A stretch of DNA of 34,741 nt from a virus. Location: positions 1 through 34,741 of the IMG/VR virus record IMGVR_UViG_3300037502_000482; one strand, given 5' to 3'. The translations under genes and the position numbers were made by a program. The notes below the pieces were generated by a model, which saw nothing but the letters and a program-made list of their open reading frames with translations, did no database searches and was not told where the DNA came from. Positions 27,646 through 34,741 of the stretch are shown here, in pieces (the stretch's first letter is position 1; each line of letters begins with the position of its first letter).

Positions 27646-28788
27646 TCACTTGAACGTGCTTTGTTCTGCTGGGGTCATTGAGTTCCACTCATCAAGAGTG
27701 ATGCCTGCATCTTTTGCAGCTTGCGGAAGTCCAGCAATTCGGTTGATTTGTGCTTGCAGTTCAGGAGACAGAATTGATCTGCTACTTACCTCCCTCAACT
27801 TTCTAACAGCCTGCGCCCGCGTAAGCTCACCAGATATGACCTGCTCTGCAATATCGGCCCTTTCTTGGTTGATCGCATTTTTTGCCATTAGTGACTGAAT
27901 TGTAAGCTGCTTAACTTCAGTGGACGCTCCAAGATTGCCAATGCTATTCAGCAGCACATCTATATCTTTATCCGATTGCGCTCCCGAACCCGGCACCCTG
28001 AGAGATGGCAGAACCTGATTGGTAATCCCAATAAATGCGGAATTCGCATCATTGAAGGTTGGGAACATTCTGGATATCTGGGCAGGGATAGCTCCGGTAG
28101 TAGTCAAAGGAGCAAGCTGCATAAGCATCTCTAACTGCGGAACAGCAGAGGCACTTACTGCTGCGCTATCCAATGCTGTCGCAAGCTGTTGGTCAATATT
28201 CTTGGCAAGTTCTGGGCTTGCACCCTGTTCACCAATGGTCACCACTGTAGATGGTGCAGTAGGCGCAGCAGGAAGGCTTGCTACCTGCCTAGTGCCAACA
28301 AACCTTGACTGGCCGGGGCTTAGCGTGAATGCTTCTTCTTCTGGCTTCTGTAACAAGCCACGGTCATAAAACGCTGCGGCAGTCTGAGCAAGCTGGGAAG
28401 TCAGCATATTGCCAGCCATCGGATCGCCAGCGGCAGCCCTGCGAGCCATGTTGTAGATCATGGGAGTGATGTCGCCCTCCATTGCGCCACCCAGTTGCTG
28501 GTCAAGCCTCATGCGATCCTCCGCAAGAGCGATAATGCTTTCCCAGTCTCCACGCGCAGCCATTTTCAGACCAGCGTCAACGTCTTGGGCATTAGCCTGC
28601 ATTCGAGCCTGCATCATCTCAAAGTTCTGCATCCTACCCTGTTGTGCGCGTTGGGCCTGTGCTGCCTCGAACTCCTGCTGGCGCATTCTGGCTTCCTGTT
28701 CCTGAGCCATCTGCTGACGGAACTGGGGAACCTGATTGGATACTGCGGCACCAAGGCCACGGAGGAGCAAGCCGATATCTTGAGCCAT
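27646..28788 (-). CDS. DNA-ejection/internal virion protein (gp20-like)
   Basis: 380 residues, Gln/Ala/Met-rich. A coiled-coil start (QEQEARMRQQEFEAAQAQRA, then MQNFEMMQARMQANAQ) precedes helical segments and a Pro/Ala/Val linker (VASLPAAPTAPSTVVTIGEQ). The gene starts by TAATG after the previous one. Position between the repeat-rich 593-aa protein and the gp16-like protein supports an ejection role. No motif proves it. Confidence 0.78.
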   Translation of the reverse strand: MAQDIGLLLRGLGAAVSNQVPQFRQQMAQEQEARMRQQEFEAAQAQRAQQGRMQNFEMMQARMQANAQDVDAGLKMAARGDWESIIALAEDRMRLDQQLGGAMEGDITPMIYNMARRAAAGDPMAGNMLTSQLAQTAAAFYDRGLLQKPEEEAFTLSPGQSRFVGTRQVASLPAAPTAPSTVVTIGEQGASPELAKNIDQQLATALDSAAVSASAVPQLEMLMQLAPLTTTGAIPAQISRMFPTFNDANSAFIGITNQVLPSLRVPGSGAQSDKDIDVLLNSIGNLGASTEVKQLTIQSLMAKNAINQERADIAEQVISGELTRAQAVRKLREVSSRSILSPELQAQINRIAGLPQAAKDAGITLDEWNSMTPAEQSTFK

Positions 28789-30569
28789 TAGCGAACACCT
28801 CCAAGTCTTGCCGCCAGCAGGTTCGTGCTAAATACATTGAACGGCTGGCCGGTGCCGGGATTGATGTAACCCTGCGGAACCTGTTGACCGCCACCCTGAA
28901 TCATTCTTGCACTAGGAGAAATGCCCTGCATGAATCCGGTTCCCTGCATCTGCTGTCCAGACCTACCACCAGCAAGATCATATCCAAGGGCGGCTGCATT
29001 CAGTGCATTGCCAAACGCCTGACCATAGCTGAACGGTTGAGCCTGAGCAAACGGCTGTCCAGCAAGTGCAGATGCCTGATTGATAGCGAGACCCTGTTGA
29101 GCAGCGGCTTCTTCCTGTGCTGCTTGCTGGGCTGCTGCAATCTGATCTGCGGTATAAGTCTGAGACAGGTTCAATCCAGCGGTTCCGTACTGGCTCAGAA
29201 GGTTAGCAAGATTGCTACCTTGTGATGCCCCAAGGTTGGCAAGGTTGACAGTGGTATCGCCAATCTGACCTGCAAGCATCTCGCCCGCCCTTGCCCTCTG
29301 GTTAGCTGTGTTCAATGCAGCCTGAGCTTGAAGGTTGGCAATGTTGGTTCCAGTGGACGAAGCAAGGTTTGCAAGGTTCACACCATACTGGCTTCGCTCA
29401 CCTGCTAGGCCCTGACGCTGACCTGCAATGTTCTGAGCAGTTCCAGTACCAAGGTTTGCAAGATTCGTCCCCATCCCGGTGAGAATGTCAGCACCAGCAC
29501 CTGCGGCTTGCATTCCCATCCCAGACAGTCCAGACAGATTCTGAATCTGCTGCTGAAGCCCCTGACTCGCCAAGCCCTGACCAAAGCGGACAAGTTCCTG
29601 TTGTACCCGACCTCCACCCAGCCCACCTGTTGCAGCAGCACCGGCCAAGGTAGACCGCTCACCCTGCTCACGAAGGAATTGGATATACGGGCTTTCAACG
29701 TAAGCCTGTTGGAATGCTTCAGGCCCAAGCGCACCAGACAGCGCCAGTTGCTGCTGGAGAGCCGTTGTCCCGGCCTGCTGGTAAGGGGTGAACATCCCGC
29801 CAGCTTGGCCGTAGGTGCGCTCTATATCGCCACGAGCTACTTGCCCAGCCGCTCTCAGGTCGTCAATGTTCAAACCATAAAGCCGGGCGACTTCTTCCAT
29901 TGCAGGCCCGAGATCAGCCCTTGCAGCGGTCTCAGCACCTCGAAGCGTTCCGGTCGCAGTATTCACCCCAGTGGTGAGTGCTTGTTCAAATCCAGCCAAT
30001 CCAGTCGGGATGCTTTCTGCTCCAGCCTGTACCGCATTTCCAAGACGCTGATTGATAGTACCGACATCAACACCAGTAGCTTGCGAAAGCTGAATAGGCG
30101 TAACACCGTACTGCGTCATCATGGCAGCGATTTGCTGGTCAGAGATGCTGGGGTTTGCTGCAATGTAGGCCCGAATCTGATCGTTGCTTACTTGACCAAC
30201 TTGCGGATTCTGTTCTGCTACCCGACCCGTCAATGCTTGAGCTTGGGCCAAATCCATCCCGCCCAGCGATGCCAGTTCTTCAGCGGATACACCGAGATTC
30301 CTTGCAACAATCGCTCGGTTGATATCATTGATGTCACCACGATTCCCAGTGATGTTCTGATACTGAGCTACTTGGATTGAAGCGGGAGCATTCGGAAGTT
30401 GGGTGTTACCCATCGCCAGAGCAACGGTCTGGGGAGGCACCCCATATAAATCCATTGCGCTCTGAATCTGCTCCTGACTGGCGTTCGGATTCTGGGCAAA
30501 CCATGCCTGAATCTGCCTCATCTGGTTGTCAATGGGCTGTGCTGCAAACTGTTCGGCAGGCGTTGCCAT
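28788..30569 (-). CDS. Repeat-rich ejection/internal virion protein
   Basis: 593 residues, Ala/Gln/Gly-rich. The N-terminus has two copies of a helical unit, at about 22-54 (WFAQNPNASQEQIQSAMDLY, then GV) and 131-166 (YIAANPSISDQQIAAMMTQY, then GV). Between about 350 and 480 there are several NLANL repeats (GTNLANLGTG, VNLANLASS, VNLANLGAS, SNLANLLSQ), suggesting a solenoid or amphipathic assembly. The end is Gly/Pro/Gln-rich. It is in the ejection-protein position. Confidence 0.82.
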   Translation of the reverse strand: MATPAEQFAAQPIDNQMRQIQAWFAQNPNASQEQIQSAMDLYGVPPQTVALAMGNTQLPNAPASIQVAQYQNITGNRGDINDINRAIVARNLGVSAEELASLGGMDLAQAQALTGRVAEQNPQVGQVSNDQIRAYIAANPSISDQQIAAMMTQYGVTPIQLSQATGVDVGTINQRLGNAVQAGAESIPTGLAGFEQALTTGVNTATGTLRGAETAARADLGPAMEEVARLYGLNIDDLRAAGQVARGDIERTYGQAGGMFTPYQQAGTTALQQQLALSGALGPEAFQQAYVESPYIQFLREQGERSTLAGAAATGGLGGGRVQQELVRFGQGLASQGLQQQIQNLSGLSGMGMQAAGAGADILTGMGTNLANLGTGTAQNIAGQRQGLAGERSQYGVNLANLASSTGTNIANLQAQAALNTANQRARAGEMLAGQIGDTTVNLANLGASQGSNLANLLSQYGTAGLNLSQTYTADQIAAAQQAAQEEAAAQQGLAINQASALAGQPFAQAQPFSYGQAFGNALNAAALGYDLAGGRSGQQMQGTGFMQGISPSARMIQGGGQQVPQGYINPGTGQPFNVFSTNLLAARLGGVR

Positions 30570-30573
30570 GTGA

Positions 30574-31068
30574 TTACCTCAGAGCTTGAGCAGTCGGGAA
30601 GGGCGCAAAGGTCGGAGTACCCTGCGGCAATTGAGCCTGTCCAAAGATACCGGCGAGCAGATTGGGATCATAGCTAATCGTCTGCGGCTGCATCTGGCTG
30701 TAGTCAATCTTGCCACCAAGAATCGCAGCCCTCTGCATCGGGAGACCTGCAAGCAGCATCCGTTGAGCGGCTAGATTTCCCTGCTGTTGAAGATTCGCAG
30801 TAGGCCCGTACAACTGACCAATCATCCCAAGACCCTGCTGCATACCCTGCTGGCGCATCTGGGAACCCATGCCGAGAGCTTCACGGCGAACATTCTGGGC
30901 AGCTTCGTAGCCGGGTCGCAGAGCCTCAAGTCCAGCGCCAGTGCGAGCCGCAGCCGCTTCATTGGCCTTGTTGACTGCTTTGCCTTGAGCGCGTCTATCA
31001 AGCGCACTGCCTGCCAGAGAACCAGCAGCCCCTACGCCAGCAGCTAAAATTGCAGTTTCAATACCCAT
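30574..31068 (-). CDS. DNA-ejection protein (gp7-like, small)
   Basis: 164 residues, opening MGIETAILAAGVGAAGSLAG. The N-terminal Gly/Ala hydrophobic segment is followed by Gln/Arg-rich helices (AAQNVRREALGMGSQMRQQG) and a Pro-rich end. P22 gp7 (229 aa) is a small helical ejection protein in this position. The start overlaps the GNAT-like gene by 11 bp. Confidence 0.8.
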   Translation of the reverse strand: MGIETAILAAGVGAAGSLAGSALDRRAQGKAVNKANEAAAARTGAGLEALRPGYEAAQNVRREALGMGSQMRQQGMQQGLGMIGQLYGPTANLQQQGNLAAQRMLLAGLPMQRAAILGGKIDYSQMQPQTISYDPNLLAGIFGQAQLPQGTPTFAPFPTAQALR

Positions 31069-31423
31069 GTTCCCACCTCTCTCCGACTTTTCGGAATTGA
31101 AGAAATTCTAACATTTTCCCAAGAGCTTTTCTCTCATCTGGTGCGGTTGTCCAAATTTTTGAAAAGCCCTGATTATGCAACCATTCAAGCCCTTGCTTCA
31201 TCGTTTCTCGGACTTCACCACGATCACGGTACTTGCAGGCTACATGGATTTCCAACTCGTCCCTGTCCGGCTTTGCGACTACCAAAAGCCTCTCGTCCAT
31301 AATGAGCGTTATCCAGTCCAGCCCAATGCCCTGCGGATCAACACTCAGCAACTTGATAACAGACGGGTCGCGGAGATACTCCAGCGCCTCACTGTCATCG
31401 CAAGCCCTTACACTAATTTCCAT
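31058..31423 (-). CDS. GNAT-like acyltransferase-fold protein
   Basis: 121 residues. Strands (MEISVRACDDSEALEYL, GLDWITLIMDERLLVVA, LEIHVACKYRDRGEV) precede a helix (MKQGLEWLHNQGFSKIWTTA) and a C-terminal RKALGKMLEFLQFRKVGERW, the usual helix-strand end of small GNAT-fold phage proteins (compare T7 gp13-type). Acetyl-CoA binding cannot be shown. Overlaps both neighbours. It may be a virion protein or an assembly factor. Confidence 0.78.
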   Translation of the reverse strand: MEISVRACDDSEALEYLRDPSVIKLLSVDPQGIGLDWITLIMDERLLVVAKPDRDELEIHVACKYRDRGEVRETMKQGLEWLHNQGFSKIWTTAPDERKALGKMLEFLQFRKVGERWEHGY

Positions 31424-31662
31424 CCTTGTGTTACATCCCCGCCGATATCAGGGAGCATCTTCCGGTACTCAATAGAACCGGCTGCTCCGGTGGAATCAAT
31501 GTAAAGCGAATACTGCCTTGCTGTAACAACACCTTCGGGCGAACCCGTGCCGATGATCGGAATGCTCAAAGACGCATCCAGAGTCCATGTCCTGAACTGC
31601 TGCGTCATCGTTCTGTTTTCTTCAACGATGGGATTAGCTGCATTCAGTCTAGGCCCGGTCAT
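31408..31662 (-). CDS. Hypothetical 84-aa protein in the tail module
   Basis: Beta-rich: FRTWTLDASLSIPIIGTGS, GVVTARQYSLYIDSTGAAGS and a WKLV end. It starts ATGA with the gp10-like stop. P22 has gp26 (needle) in this position, but this protein is too short and lacks the long coiled coil. No family recognised. Confidence 0.75.
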   Translation of the reverse strand: MTGPRLNAANPIVEENRTMTQQFRTWTLDASLSIPIIGTGSPEGVVTARQYSLYIDSTGAAGSIEYRKMLPDIGGDVTQGWKLV

Positions 31663-33107
31663 TTAGCCCCCGGCAAGATGTCTGCGGTCATCTGAATGAT
31701 GACTGGCTTAACAGGGTCGGACAGGGTGAATCTGAATACCTCGAACCTTGAAGCCCGGCCGTTCCTGCGCCAGATTGCTCTGCGGTTGTACTCACCTATT
31801 TTCCCGAGTTCACGCATCCTTTGATCTGACCACGTTTTACCATCCACGCTTCGATCCATTGCAATCACCGGATTCGAGGCAGAGACATTGCCAACGCCTG
31901 ACTCGACAGTAAGCTCAAGAGACGGAACGAAGATCGATTGGTTGTTGTTCTGGAAAGGCTGAGTGGCAACAGTGCGGATGATGTTCCCGCCGTATTCGGT
32001 ATACAGATCAGGATTCAGCTTACCTATTCTGCCGTCAATCAGATCACCACAGAAGATATGGTTGTAGGCTTGGGTCAAACCAGAAACCCTGTAACCTACC
32101 TGCTCGCCTTCAATGTAGGACTTCCGCTCATGCCACCTCTTGGAAGCATGGTCATAGACTAGAGTCGAATTCGGCAAAGCAAAGGCCACAAAGTAAGCCC
32201 CGTTCTGCGAGTACGTCCACGCATACACGTTAGCCAATTGATCGTTCGTGAGTGCTTTCAGAATGAAGTCAATTGCAACCGTGGATATCTTCTGTGTGGA
32301 GTTCCCCGCAAATGCCCAGATGGCAGGGGATTCATTCTGTCCACCGCCTACCCACATGAACGTATCTTGCGTGTTAATCAGAGAGTAAGGGGAGAACACC
32401 CCTTTATCCAAAAACAGTCCCGACCTCTGAAAAGGAAACTCAGCACCGCCGATATTCTGGAAAGCCTCAAAGGTCTGACTTCCAGAGATGAACAACTGGT
32501 TCTTAAACACAATCGGCGCAACGATGTTGTCAGGATCAGACTCAGCCGTCCCATAATCCAGTGCGTTCCAGCTCAATCCGTTATTGATAGCAGAGACGAT
32601 AAACTTCTTGGTATCCGTGGAGACAACGAAGTAACCATCAATGAACACCACAAACTGCGGATTACCATTTGCGGTAAAGTCTACGTCAGTGATCTGGGAG
32701 AAGGTGTCCGTCACATGGTTGTAGATGTACCCATTCCCGCCCGGAACCAGAACCAGCATCTGCGTCCCGTTATCGGCAATCGAACAACGGGCAGTCCCTG
32801 CAACCGTCCCGATTTCAACCAGATCATAAATCTCAGTCGGAACAACCTGAGTCTGATCCATTCGGTACAGCTTGGTTCCGTTTACGAAGTAAGGCACACC
32901 AGCCATCGTGTGAGCGCCCCTGTTCGCTTGCAGGATCGTGCCAGTAGTTTCTACCTGCTCAATCCCCGGCGTTCCCCTGAGCGTTTCTGGAGCCAATGCG
33001 GGTGCGCTTTCTACTACGGTATACCAGTTCGTACACTCCTGAGCCGAGATCGGCAAAGAGTTCGATACATAGAAACCGTTAGTAATCGGCAGCGTGACAA
33101 TAGGCAT
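31659..33107 (-). CDS. Tail completion protein, P22 gp10-like
   Basis: 482 residues, close to P22 gp10 (472). Start MPIVTLPITNGFYVSNSLPI, then SAQECTNWYTVVESAPALAP and LRGTPGIEQ. Beta-propeller-like repeats fill the middle (VFIDGYFVVSTDTKKFIVS, VFKNQLFISGSQTFEAFQN). The end WRRNGRASRFEVFRFTLSDP is characteristic. The family plugs the tail machine and retains packaged DNA. Confidence 0.93.
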   Translation of the reverse strand: MPIVTLPITNGFYVSNSLPISAQECTNWYTVVESAPALAPETLRGTPGIEQVETTGTILQANRGAHTMAGVPYFVNGTKLYRMDQTQVVPTEIYDLVEIGTVAGTARCSIADNGTQMLVLVPGGNGYIYNHVTDTFSQITDVDFTANGNPQFVVFIDGYFVVSTDTKKFIVSAINNGLSWNALDYGTAESDPDNIVAPIVFKNQLFISGSQTFEAFQNIGGAEFPFQRSGLFLDKGVFSPYSLINTQDTFMWVGGGQNESPAIWAFAGNSTQKISTVAIDFILKALTNDQLANVYAWTYSQNGAYFVAFALPNSTLVYDHASKRWHERKSYIEGEQVGYRVSGLTQAYNHIFCGDLIDGRIGKLNPDLYTEYGGNIIRTVATQPFQNNNQSIFVPSLELTVESGVGNVSASNPVIAMDRSVDGKTWSDQRMRELGKIGEYNRRAIWRRNGRASRFEVFRFTLSDPVKPVIIQMTADILPGAK

Positions 33108-33949
33108 TAGAGCACACTCAGTACCGCATTGACCGCGATTACACCGTCAGTCGTGGACTCATTCCTGACATACAGTTCAAGGTAATCGTTCTGGTTCAGG
33201 ACTAAGTTGGCAAATGTTGCAATCGCCCTCGGAGCGCCAGACGAAATCGTGTCCGTCATCTTGGTAGAAACAACCGAACCATTCTTTGCGATGAACAGCG
33301 AAATCTTGTGGTTGCTTCCAGATGAAGCATCCAGAGTAGCAATGGCGTTAACAATGTGGCGGCTAGTCTGGCCAGTGAACGTCAGCTTGCCATCCGTTGC
33401 CCCAGTCCAGCCCGAGGAAATATCCCCCAGCGTAAATGTACCTGCCACCTTCACCGGAGTTGCCGTAGATGAAATCGTGGTGGCAGTCGCATTACCTGCC
33501 ATCGAAACACTGGCATAGGAAGCCGTTTCAGTCGAAGCAATCTCAATCGTCTGGCCTGACGTTGTGACAGCAATACCAGCCCCACCAACCAAGCTAACGA
33601 AGGTCGGACTCGCCGCTGCGATATTCTGCATCAAAGGCTCGCCCGTGGTGTTAACAGTGAAGTTGTGGGCTATCTCGATTCCGTTTTCAGCCGAGACGTT
33701 AGTAACAATCCCGGCCCCATCTTCCAGATTTCTAATGAAGTTATCCGTACCCTGAATATCCAGCACCGGAGTACCAGTAACTGCGCCATCCTGCTGAATC
33801 GTTCCAGTTACACCCAATCCCGAAAGGAAGTTGTCGTAGGTTATCTTGTAGTTATAACCATTAACGAAAAATCCCAGATACGAACCAGAGAGAATGCTGG
33901 TCTGTGCGGTAAACTCAGATTGTTTTACACCATACGCTCTATCAGGCAT
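33107..33949 (-). CDS. Beta-rich 280-aa virion protein (decoration or tail-needle role unclear)
   Basis: The ATG at 33949 is preceded by GGAG 9 bases upstream; a longer frame exists but its extra residues look like shadow sequence. N-terminal region MPDRAYGVKQSEFTAQTSIL, then Gly/Val/Thr-rich repeats, and a C-terminal jelly-roll-like domain (KVAGTFTLGDISSGWTGATD, KISLFIAKNGSVVSTKMTDT). Similar C-terminal domains occur in head fibres and needle tips. It lies between gp4-like and gp10-like genes, where P22 has no gene. Confidence 0.8.
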   Translation of the reverse strand: MPDRAYGVKQSEFTAQTSILSGSYLGFFVNGYNYKITYDNFLSGLGVTGTIQQDGAVTGTPVLDIQGTDNFIRNLEDGAGIVTNVSAENGIEIAHNFTVNTTGEPLMQNIAAASPTFVSLVGGAGIAVTTSGQTIEIASTETASYASVSMAGNATATTISSTATPVKVAGTFTLGDISSGWTGATDGKLTFTGQTSRHIVNAIATLDASSGSNHKISLFIAKNGSVVSTKMTDTISSGAPRAIATFANLVLNQNDYLELYVRNESTTDGVIAVNAVLSVL

Positions 33950-34424
33950 TGGTTTGATTCTCCAGCGCAATAGTGCCAATAGTCTCAGCGAGAATAGACT
34001 CCTCGCTGTCAGGGTAGAAGTTCCATGTCCAGCCATAGCCGACATCGGAGTTGCCAGAACCAATCGGGAGAGTCGCAGGCATCCGCGTACCACCAATGGT
34101 CTGACCAAGCATTCTCATCGCCTGTAGACCTTCACGGGCCTGCAAGACAAGCGCATCTGATACAACCCCGCCGTAATCAGGGGCAACTTCAATCGCAAGG
34201 TTTGCAATCAGCCCACGGAGAGCGCCAACAGGGACAGTGACTTGATCGCCAAGATTGGACACTTGCGTGTAGCCCAAATGCACACCGGACGCATCCAAGG
34301 CGAGCATATAGTTGTTCATGGCGAAGATGAAATCTTGATACTCGTCTGCTTCAAGCGGAGCCTCAGAAGCCTGAACCAGTATCCGCTGGAGAGATGCCTT
34401 TGCGACTTGGGCAACCGTAGCCAT
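33942..34424 (-). CDS. Head-to-tail adaptor, P22 gp4-like
   Basis: 160 residues, against 166 in P22 gp4. N-terminal MATVAQVAKASLQRILVQAS, then EAPLEADEYQDFIFAMNNYM and a core GALRGLIANLAIEVAPDYGG. The C-terminal region YGWTWNFYPDSEESILAETI fits. Family members bind beneath the portal. In P22 gp4 also has peptidoglycan-cleaving activity, not testable here. Confidence 0.92.
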   Translation of the reverse strand: MATVAQVAKASLQRILVQASEAPLEADEYQDFIFAMNNYMLALDASGVHLGYTQVSNLGDQVTVPVGALRGLIANLAIEVAPDYGGVVSDALVLQAREGLQAMRMLGQTIGGTRMPATLPIGSGNSDVGYGWTWNFYPDSEESILAETIGTIALENQTNA

Positions 34425-34570
34425 TACTCAAACCTCGCCTTAGTCTTGGCAGATTGCTTGAATGCCTTAGCGGTTGGTGCGCCCTTGGTTCCCGGCTTGC
34501 GCATCTTCTCGCCGGAGCCTTCTGCAATTCGCTTCCGTTTTGCGTGAATGTTTGCGTACAAGCCTTTCAT
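34424..34570 (-). CDS. 48-aa Lys/Arg-rich protein
   Basis: ATG at 34570. The product begins MKGLYANIHAKRKRIAEGSG, continues EKMRKPGTKGAPTAKAFKQS and ends AKTKARFE, with a TAA that overlaps the gp4-like ATG (TAATG). I recognise this small basic type from many phages, in which it lies beside structural genes; function unknown. Confidence 0.85.
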   Translation of the reverse strand: MKGLYANIHAKRKRIAEGSGEKMRKPGTKGAPTAKAFKQSAKTKARFE

Positions 34571-34571
34571 G

Positions 34572-34741
34572 TCACACCTCTTTAACCTTCGGCGGTCTGC
34601 CCCTGCGTTTGGGCAATTCTACCACTTCTGCAACGGTAGGCACTTGGTCTTTTGGAACCCAACCAAGTGATTTTGCTAATTCGATGTTTTCGGGGTTGAT
34701 AGCTATCTCAACACCACTGGGCTTTACCCAAATTTGTGTCA
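34572..34741 (-). CDS. AT-hook-like 57-aa protein, right-end copy (5' cut by window end)
   Basis: Same gene as at 1-171, here carrying the stop (34574-34572) but cut one base short of its ATG. Codon 15 (34703-34701) is GCT, alanine, instead of TCC, serine, in the left copy. The stop is 1 bp from the 48-aa gene start, so the two are translated together. Confidence 0.75.
   Translation of the reverse strand, partial: TQIWVKPSGVEIAINPENIELAKSLGWVPKDQVPTVAEVVELPKRRGRPPKVKEV
34575..34741. repeat. Terminal redundancy, right copy
   Basis: Repeats 1-167 with mismatches at 34701 (A for G) and 34703 (C for A). See the left copy. Confidence 0.95.

Noticed and set aside
29508-30380. 290-codon plus-strand frame
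   Set aside because: Antisense to the repeat-rich ejection-type protein; low-quality composition and no ribosome site.
31084-31098. TCCGA-cttt-TCGGA hairpin near the start of the GNAT-like gene end
   Set aside because: Short 5-bp stem inside coding sequence with no T-run; likely chance.
32238-33110. 290-codon plus-strand frame
   Set aside because: Antisense shadow of the gp10-like gene, with no motif.

Overview
The window is one unit length of a double-stranded DNA tailed-phage genome, closed on itself. Bases 1-167 and 34575-34741 are the same sequence with two mismatches, so the unit genome is about 34,574 bp. A gene cut at the left edge is completed by the right edge. Every gene I can support lies on the minus strand. 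The head and tail genes are those of a P22-like podovirus: portal of 734 residues, coat of 422, terminases, gp4-like and gp10-like tail-completion proteins and a set of ejection proteins. The recombination genes (NinG, a NinB-like protein, YqaJ exonuclease, Sak3-type annealing protein) are of the kind common in lambdoid and environmental phages. No integrase, excisionase, lysogeny repressor, DNA polymerase, RNA polymerase or tRNA gene was recognised. A virulent phage of a Gram-negative host, probably a proteobacterium, fits best, but the host cannot be read from the sequence. The two mismatches at the closure suggest an uncultured or population-derived assembly.

Layout in the direction of transcription (high to low coordinates, wrapping round the circle). 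A candidate promoter at 19955-19984 begins the early region: Sak3-type annealing protein, YqaJ exonuclease, a small SSB-like protein with an acidic DVPF tip, a small HTH protein, a NinB-like protein, an RMF-like protein and NinG (19.9-16.6 kb). From 16.6 to 12.2 kb there is a dense train of small genes, mostly joined by ATGA or TAATG overlaps. It includes single-span membrane peptides, Cys-rich mini-proteins, a MazG-like pyrophosphohydrolase and a DUF3310 protein. Next come a DUF1376-type replication protein, a 188-bp spacer with 11-bp phased repeats, and an SF2 helicase (12.0-10.0 kb). Then follow small genes, a ribbon-helix-helix protein, a ParB-like protein, a 65-aa protein and a Mom-family DNA-modification protein (9.9-7.3 kb).

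The late genes run TerS, TerL, portal, scaffold, coat (7.3-1.1 kb), then an HNH-AP2 endonuclease and small basic proteins, including one with an AT-hook-like tail. Across the closure they continue with a 48-aa basic protein, the gp4-like protein, a beta-rich 280-aa protein, the gp10-like protein, a GNAT-like protein, four ejection-type proteins, a tail fibre, a modular repeat tail protein, a tail-chaperone-like protein and the lysis genes (34.6-20.0 kb). Lysis ends just before the early promoter, so the circle reads as one unidirectional transcription programme.

Thirteen real-looking genes of 30-57 codons fill nearly every gap, including the one split across the closure. There is no gene-free stretch above 300 bases. 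The largest spacers (964-1075, 3193-3303, 9905-10013, 11493-11680, 12014-12211) hold repeats, inverted repeats or promoter-like sequence and are described individually. The most interesting points are the ParB/65-aa/Mom cassette next to the terminase, the 11-bp phased repeats before the helicase, the paired hairpin repeats between portal and scaffold, and the structured leader of the HNH gene.
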